Assembly: GCA_001566295.1 (NCBI GenBank)
Contig: KQ964266.1
Span: forward strand, 248,001 to 312,000
Length of the DNA: 64,000 bases
Direction: 5' to 3'
Source of the DNA: Microdochium bolleyi
Taxonomy: Eukaryota > Ascomycota > Sordariomycetes > Xylariales > Microdochiaceae
Part shown: positions 58,170-64,000 of the stretch, in pieces
Numbering within the stretch: position 1 is the first letter of the stretch
Layout: each line of letters starts with the position of its first letter
The notes under the pieces: model-generated
The model's input: only the letters and a program-made list of their open reading frames with translations
What the model was told of the DNA's origin: nothing
Database searches by the model: none
Program-made: the position numbers and the translations under genes

Positions 58170-61038
58170 AGCGGGGACTGGAAAGCAGGACTGGCATGGA
58201 AATACGTAGCTCTTCAAACTACTATTCGTTCTTGGAGGCCTGAGTTCAAGGGCCTGATACAGCTCCTTTGCATGGTAAGAGTATGTGGGAACGAAATATC
58301 TATACGCTTCAATTGAATTCGAGCTTAAGCAAGTCTCCAACAAGGTCACCAATTGCAGCCAATGGGTCAGATGGTACCAAGCGATAGTCTCCCAACATGT
58401 AGATAGCGAATGACGTATTACTGTGCTTCCCGCCATCCGAGTAGACTACCTTGGATAGTGTTGCTGCAAGGGTCGAGGTTTTGTTCAACTGGATCTTGTT
58501 GGCAGTTGGAGCTGTTTATGATTCCCAATTTGCACTATTCCAATGCATTTCTCTCTTGTTGCCTTCATCCTTTTAGTCTTCTTCTTGTGTTGTTGCTCTC
58601 GTGTGAAGTGGTTTTCGAGAAGCCGGAAGCTCTTGCTATCCACGTCGGGAGGAAAGCACTGGTCTCTGAAAATTGTCCAACAGTTCACACAGCCTGGCCA
58701 CCATCACCGTGCTGTGCTGTGCTACGGTCCCATCACTCATTCAGATGTTCGCAAAGTCTCGTCTCGTTTGGCTGTGCAGAGGAGACTCCGTGCCGCCAAT
58801 CCAGGCGGTCTTTTTGGCGGATTCACACTTCAAGGATCCTCTTGACTGCCGAAGGACTTCCTGTAGCGTGTTGTTCGCGAGATCTTCTCTCGTAGTGGCA
58901 CTCTTGAGCCCTGGGGTTCCCTAAGTTCACGAGAGACCGGCCTGCTCGTTTATGTTCAAAGCGTGGAGAATAGCTTGTGCGGCGTGCGTCCGATGTCTTG
59001 AAGCCATGCAACTCTGTATCACCTGGGCATGGTAGCGAGAGCTTGGGGTCTTGGATTCGGCTGTTGTTGTCCTGAGGGGAATCGGATAGTCTTTCTCTTG
59101 CGTTGTTCTCGAGTTGAGTTATACCTAGATTGTATGACGGACACGATTAACTGGAGTCGCATGGCGGGAGGTGGGACGTCTAGATGGTGCTCGACTTGAC
59201 CCAGATCCGCGAACGTGGCGGATGGGACTCGCCGCTCGAGAGTTTGCAGACCCCTTCCCTTCGGCTGAGGTGTCTCGGGGAAGACCAAATAGATGTTGTC
59301 TTCCGGCGAAGACAGACCAGGCTCTGGAGGGTCTCGTGAGGTCGAGCGACGTTGCTGCTGCCGTGTCCATATTGCTATGACTTATGGGTTCCAGTGGAAT
59401 GCTTGCCAGGCCTTGAGATCACTGGGACAGCGATTTTGGAAGAGGAGGACACTTTCATTGGCTTCGTGAAGAAGAAACTGGCAGAGGTGTTCTTATTCAA
59501 GCAAACAAGTCTTTCTTTCGCGACGCCGCACGCTCGAACCACAGAGTCGTAGTACGACATTGTGGTATTGTGTCTTGATGTGGAATGGATGTTTGCCAAC
59601 TCAAAGAGAACCGACAGGCGCTGCTGTTGGACTTTCGTAGTGATTGGACTATACAGGCTGTTTCTTTTGCTGGATGTTTGGAACCTTGCAATGGTGTACC
59701 TTGCTTTTGAAAACAATAGGAGTTCATCTGGGAAGAGACCAAGGCTTTCGAGTTGGAACGGGAAGCTCATATGCCATCCTTCTTTGATACTGAGACCGCT
59801 CATCGTGTTGTCTCATCTTATCGGGCCATGCTTCTATCCAAGTGTTGTGTGTAAGCAACCGAAACGCAAGCGGTAGCTCAAGGAATAACAGGAATGTCTT
59901 GTCTTGTGATATTTGTGATCGTGGAAGGCCGCTCATGTGACTGAGCTTTTGTGGTGGCCCAGCGCTTCGAAAGATCGCATGAGACTCGACTCTAACTGTA
60001 ACATGGACCTCAGCTGGAGGAGTTGTATAGAGCCTCGAGAGGACAATGCATGCTGTTCTGGACAGGCGAAGGTGGGGATGGGTTCTCATGATCTTGTTGG
60101 CGTGAGTTGCCTTCCAGTGCCCTGCGCTTGCTTCGGGACACAGCCACTCTGTTTTCTGTAGATCTCGTCTCATCTCACAGCGATTTTGAAGTACGTGCCA
60201 GCGGGATCACTCTCTCGTGGATGTTTGGAGGCCCATGTTGGAATTGTGTCATATGGTGGGGTGCGGTCGTTGCATAGTCGTGATGCGTCCCGATGCTTCA
60301 CCATGGGGGTGTTCAAAGAAAATTGTTCGAGTCACATTGAGGCTGGATGATGCCTTCTCTTTGATGCGAGAGCATTGTGGGTGGTGTTGATTTACGGGAG
60401 GGTCTATTGATAGCTCTTGACAGCTGCGTCGGGCCTGTTGGCATGCCGGCGACTCCCGCAGCGCCTAGATCACGGATCAAGGCAGAACATTTACGAAGAT
60501 CGCGTTTTGGCAGAGCAGTGGACTTCAAGAGACCAGCATCTGTTGGGCAAGGCGGATAACCCGCCGCTCAATGTTTCTCCTGACCGTCCAGGCACTCAGG
60601 CGTGCACCCGAAATCCTGCCCGGCCCCCCTTTCTCCTCGAGCCCGCCTAGCGAGTCGAGCGGCCACCCGACGCCTGCTTCCCCAGCAACGACTTACACTC
60701 ACCAGCAGCTCACTTTCCCACGCCTGTGATGCGCAGAGAGCACCTCAAAACCATCCTCACACACTCACATCACCTTTCCCTCCGCCCTCTTCTCCTCCCT
60801 CATCCCCGACTTGTCAACACACGAGATTTCTTTCTGAGATCTCTGCACGTTAACACTCGTGGATAAAAACCTCCCCAACCCCATCACCGTGTGCAAAACA
60901 ACCCCCTCTTGGTTTCCTGGGCCTAGGCCTCGTCGCCGACTCTTTCGAGAAGACAAATATCTCACCTCGTTGATCGTCGACATTCACCTCACGACGTGAG
61001 GAATTCGTCCTGGACGACCAGCCAAGCAGCTCACCTGA
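58170..61038. other. Intergenic region, nothing recognised
   Basis: About 2.9 kb. Short ORFs on both strands, none with a domain or convincing splice pattern. The right end (from about 60.6 kb) turns C-rich and is the likely promoter and leader start of the last gene. Confidence 0.45.
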
Positions 61039-61482
61039 GTAAGTGACAAGGCGTCGCCCGTTCTCCTCGTCGTCATCCTCGAAGACTTCAAGCTGAATGA
61101 TGTAATCTAGGCCGAAGTGACAACCATCGGGTCCGCCTCACCGAGATCACAAACATTGACATCAGTGGAAATCAACACCCAACAGCACGAGGTGTCCTGA
61201 ACATTGCCACAACGATCTCCAACCCGTGAGTATACCGATGGAATGTCTTTTTTCGTCACGCACCCCGCCGTATCGTCTCAAGAAAAAAGTATCTGACTGA
61301 CCAGGCTCAGACCTGAGTGTATCCACGGCAATCTTCGCCAACGCCGACGTTGAGGCCGATACAAGTCGGCTTGTCTTGGACATTTAACTCGGGCCATTTC
61401 GTCAATGCGTGAGTACAAAGCACAAATTTCTTGCTCTGTCCTTTGCATCGTATTCTCATTGGATTTGAGAGCTGACAATCAG
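61039..61482 (+). promoter_or_regulatory. Spliced 5' leader of the last gene (three predicted introns)
   Basis: Three successive units with GT donor, branch site and AG acceptor occur before the start codon: 61039-61110 (GTAAGT, CTGAAT, CTAG), 61226-61310 (GTGAGT, CTGAC, CAG) and 61409-61482 (GTGAGT, CTGAC, CAG). Each has the size of the coding introns in this window. Together they suggest a multi-intron 5' untranslated leader (inference). Confidence 0.5.
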
Positions 61483-61520
61483 CTTCCAGCATCGGTGTCA
61501 GCCCATGGTCTCACAGATGA
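61405..61520 (+). promoter_or_regulatory. Splice-created upstream ORF
   Basis: An ATG at 61405-61407 sits one base before the third leader donor. Joined across the intron 61409-61482 it opens a 13-codon ORF (MPSSIGVSPWSHR) that ends at TGA 61518-61520, six bases before the main ATG at 61527. Such a placement would favour reinitiation-dependent control of the downstream protein, if the intron is used. Confidence 0.4.
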
Positions 61521-61526
61521 CGCACA

Positions 61527-64000
61527 ATGGCGCCCAACCAGAACAGCTCTGATAGGAGCATCAATCCCGTAGATCTTCGGTTTGCGGGTGAGCACTACGA
61601 TCCTGAGAGAGAGGCTGCCATAGAGGAGCTTCGCAGAGGCCTATACAATTCACCTCTCGGGCGTTTCATCTCTCGGAATGATAATGGTAGTCCACTCGAT
61701 CATGTCCACGATGGAGATTCACCTCCTGCGCTGGAATTCGACCGCAATGATGATTCGCCGCCGGATCTGGGCACTGTCCACGGTGGCCGCCCTACCTTCA
61801 CATCATTCGATGAGGGGGCAGTCTCGCCTCTAGACTCGCCTCATTCGGAGCGTTCAGCATTTCTGAGTGATCCTTCACCAGAGAGCTCACCAGGTGGTAC
61901 GCCAACGCCCGTCGTCGACGGCTACGAGGACGAAGAGATCTCGCAAGGTCAAAGTCAGGAAAATCAAACTCGACCTTCCAACAGGGGCAGGCGCAGTTCT
62001 GGCCACTGGATGAACCGAGACTACGACTACCACGAGCCCGAAGATAATGATCACGACTTCTTCCTCCATCCCACCGACCCCAACTATCAACCAAGCTCCC
62101 ACGAGGCTCGTCGCCACCGTGATCGGGAGCGTTCAAGAAGCCCGGACCGAGCCCACCGCTATCAGAACAGAGATGACGACGAGGCCTATAGCCACCGGTA
62201 CCGCGGAAACCGTGCGCAGGTTGGGGCTAACTCACGCCTGACCACTATCGCGCGTGTCTGGAAAGACAATGTTGAACTCTACAAATCTTTCAAGCGTCAG
62301 CGTACAATTGCGAGATTCCAGTCTACTGCACCGCGCAATGGCATCACGTACGCCCAAACTCCCCCCGAGTCCATGTCGGGTGACTCGAGCGATGGGGAGA
62401 GCTTGGCACCATGGGAGAAGATGCGTCTAGAGGACTCTGCATACGACCGCCATGAGGAGCAGCGGGCGGAATTTGAGGATTGCATTATCCAATACAATGA
62501 GGAGAGAGCCGCCGCCGTCGAGGCGGAGGCGAAGAGAAAGGAAAAGGAGAAGAGTAGGGAAAAGAGGAGGAAGAGGGCCAGGGCTGAAGCCGCTCGAAAC
62601 GAAGCCGCTCAGAACGAAGCCGCCGAGAACCCGACAGCTACAGGTACTGAGGAGATCGTCACCGACCCGGCGAGCCTGGCCATTCCCGCTCGTCCAGTGA
62701 GTGAAATGACCACATTCTCACGGATCCTGGAGTGCGCCGGTATTAACAGTCAACTCCATCAGCCTCAACCTCAAACTCCGACCGCAGCGAACGAGCCGGC
62801 GCCCTACGATCTGAGATTCCAGGACATGAGAGACCGGGCTGCTGTCACGAAGAAGCCCCCCGGCCCTCTCGACGTCTCGACCGCAAACAGTGCCTACCGC
62901 CCGTGGAACATTCGCCCGACTTCATCCGTATACAGCCAGGACAATCTTCAGGATCAGACTCCCGAGGAGATCGGCGAAACCATCTCGTCCAACACCGTTA
63001 GCAACAAGAGCTTCGCCACCTGCATCAAGAACTGGATCAAGAAGCCCGACAGCGACGAGCGTGAGAAGACGAGCGTGAGTCGCCCCCAGGCCCGTCAGGG
63101 CAGCGAGAGCTTCGCGGCCTTCTCGCGACCCAACCCGGACACGTGCGGCTGCGCTCAGCCGTACGACAATCGACCCGCCATGCACACCCCATTCACTGCC
63201 TACTTCCACGAGCATGGCATCAAGCCTGCGGAGGCGAAGAACAAGCAGCTGTTTGGGCCGGGAGGCTTCCTGGAGGACACCGCCCAGGTTCCTGAGAAGG
63301 CTGAGCCTGAGAAGAGCATTATGAGCACAATCGAAGGTGTCTTCAAGAAGGCCAAGAACAAGGTAAGCTCTTCCAAAACCCATTGCGCTCCAAGTTACCC
63401 GTGCTGATGAACCATGTTTACACTTGCAGGCCGTTGATCTCAGGGCGAGCATGACCAGTACGGACTTGACCCTAGAGCATTCCCGCAACAAGGTCAACCC
63501 GATTAAGATCACTCTTCGTCCGCGGGAGCAGTGTCAGGTTATCACCGAGATCGAGCTGACGTCCGTCGAGGCTTTGACCTTCTTCCTGCATCGCCAGGAG
63601 CTCTGGAACCGTATGGATCCTGCCAAGATGAAGAAGATTGTCGACAAGTGGGTTGCCGAGGGCAACACTGTTCCTGAGTTTTATCGCTACAACTTGACAA
63701 CGCAGATCGAGATCTGCCTCGCCCACGTCGAGACATTCAGGTTCTTCGGTCCCGCTCAGAACAACACTGCCGCCGTCTCCGCGGTTCTGGACACTGCCAA
63801 GAAAAATGCCCGCATCATGTCTCTGCGTACTTTCGGTCAGCCCGACTCTGTCATCGCCCGGCTGATCATCGACAGCCAGAAGTTCCTCGTCCTCTTGGAC
63901 GCCGAGGAGAACAGTCACCGCATGCAGTCTCTCACTGAGGTCGCGCAGTTCTTCCACTGCATCGTGGAGAGGGACGAGGCAGTTCAAGCTTACGGTGCCC
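61527..64000 (+). CDS. Large disordered orphan protein (partial, 3' end beyond window)
   Basis: Exon 1 is 61527-63362 (612 codons), intron 63363-63429 (GTAAGC, CAG), exon 2 from 63430 off the window edge; at least 802 residues. The first 260 residues are Asp/Pro/Ser-rich with RSRSPDRAHR-like basic patches. About 320-370 is a charged coiled-coil or alanine-rich helix (KRKEKEKSREKRRKRARAEA, then repeated ARNEAAQNEAAEN). Around 540-600 there is a Cys-containing segment (NPDTCGCAQPYDNRP). Exon 2 looks like a folded, conserved domain with evenly spaced hydrophobics (VIARLIIDSQKFLVLLDAE). I recognise no family. The start at 61527 is the first in-frame ATG after the leader. Confidence 0.8.

Noticed and set aside
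1..64000. Search for tRNA, 5S rRNA, CRISPR arrays and transposases
   Set aside because: No B-box-like or cloverleaf pattern, 5S-like block, regularly spaced repeats or transposase motif was recognised by eye on either strand; a dedicated scan (tRNAscan-SE, Infernal) was not possible here.

Overview
The window is nuclear DNA of a filamentous ascomycete (Pezizomycotina, most likely Sordariomycetes; inference). Protein genes are split by short GT-AG introns of about 50-120 bases with CTRAY-like branch sites just upstream of the acceptor. It carries a PTH11-like receptor, a family confined to filamentous ascomycetes. There are no operons, transposons, CRISPR arrays or obvious tRNA/rRNA genes. The ends of all spliced genes below were set by hand from splice sites and reading-frame continuity, without homology searches.

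Layout. 1-14.86 kb is gene-poor: simple repeats and short chance ORFs only. 14.86-16.69 kb holds the relic of a polytopic membrane protein gene, with about 13 in-frame stops, one recognisable intron and a frameshift, and ends at a perfect 13-bp hairpin. From 17.45 kb the window is ordinary gene-bearing euchromatin: a membrane-anchored TSG-repeat (DUF4097/adhesin-like) protein; a small Cys-rich orphan; a WDR48/UAF1-type deubiquitinase cofactor (7 exons); the mitochondrial S-adenosylmethionine carrier Pet8; a TilS-like tRNA lysidine synthetase; a decayed small gene near 33 kb; a PTH11-like seven-helix protein; cyclin C (Ssn8); a Ca2+-regulated mitochondrial carrier of the SCaMC/Sal1 type (8 exons); a Ulp1-type SUMO protease whose apparent 5' exon is interrupted by one in-frame amber codon; a phenol 2-monooxygenase-like flavoprotein; an M3 (thimet/saccharolysin-type) metallopeptidase; an orphan 4-exon gene; and, running off the right edge, a large disordered orphan with a spliced 5' leader.

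Functional themes are scattered rather than clustered: ubiquitin/SUMO removal (WDR48, Ulp1), mitochondrial transport and tRNA maturation (Pet8, Sal1, TilS), Mediator-kinase regulation (Ssn8), signal perception (PTH11-like), aromatic hydroxylation and peptide turnover. I see no secondary-metabolite or other obvious gene cluster. The most unusual items are the amber codon joining two frame-compatible halves of the SUMO-protease locus, the TATA element inside the 5' coding extension of the M3 peptidase, the repeat-induced-point-mutation-like relic beside a perfect hairpin, and an upstream ORF that is created only by splicing ahead of the last gene.
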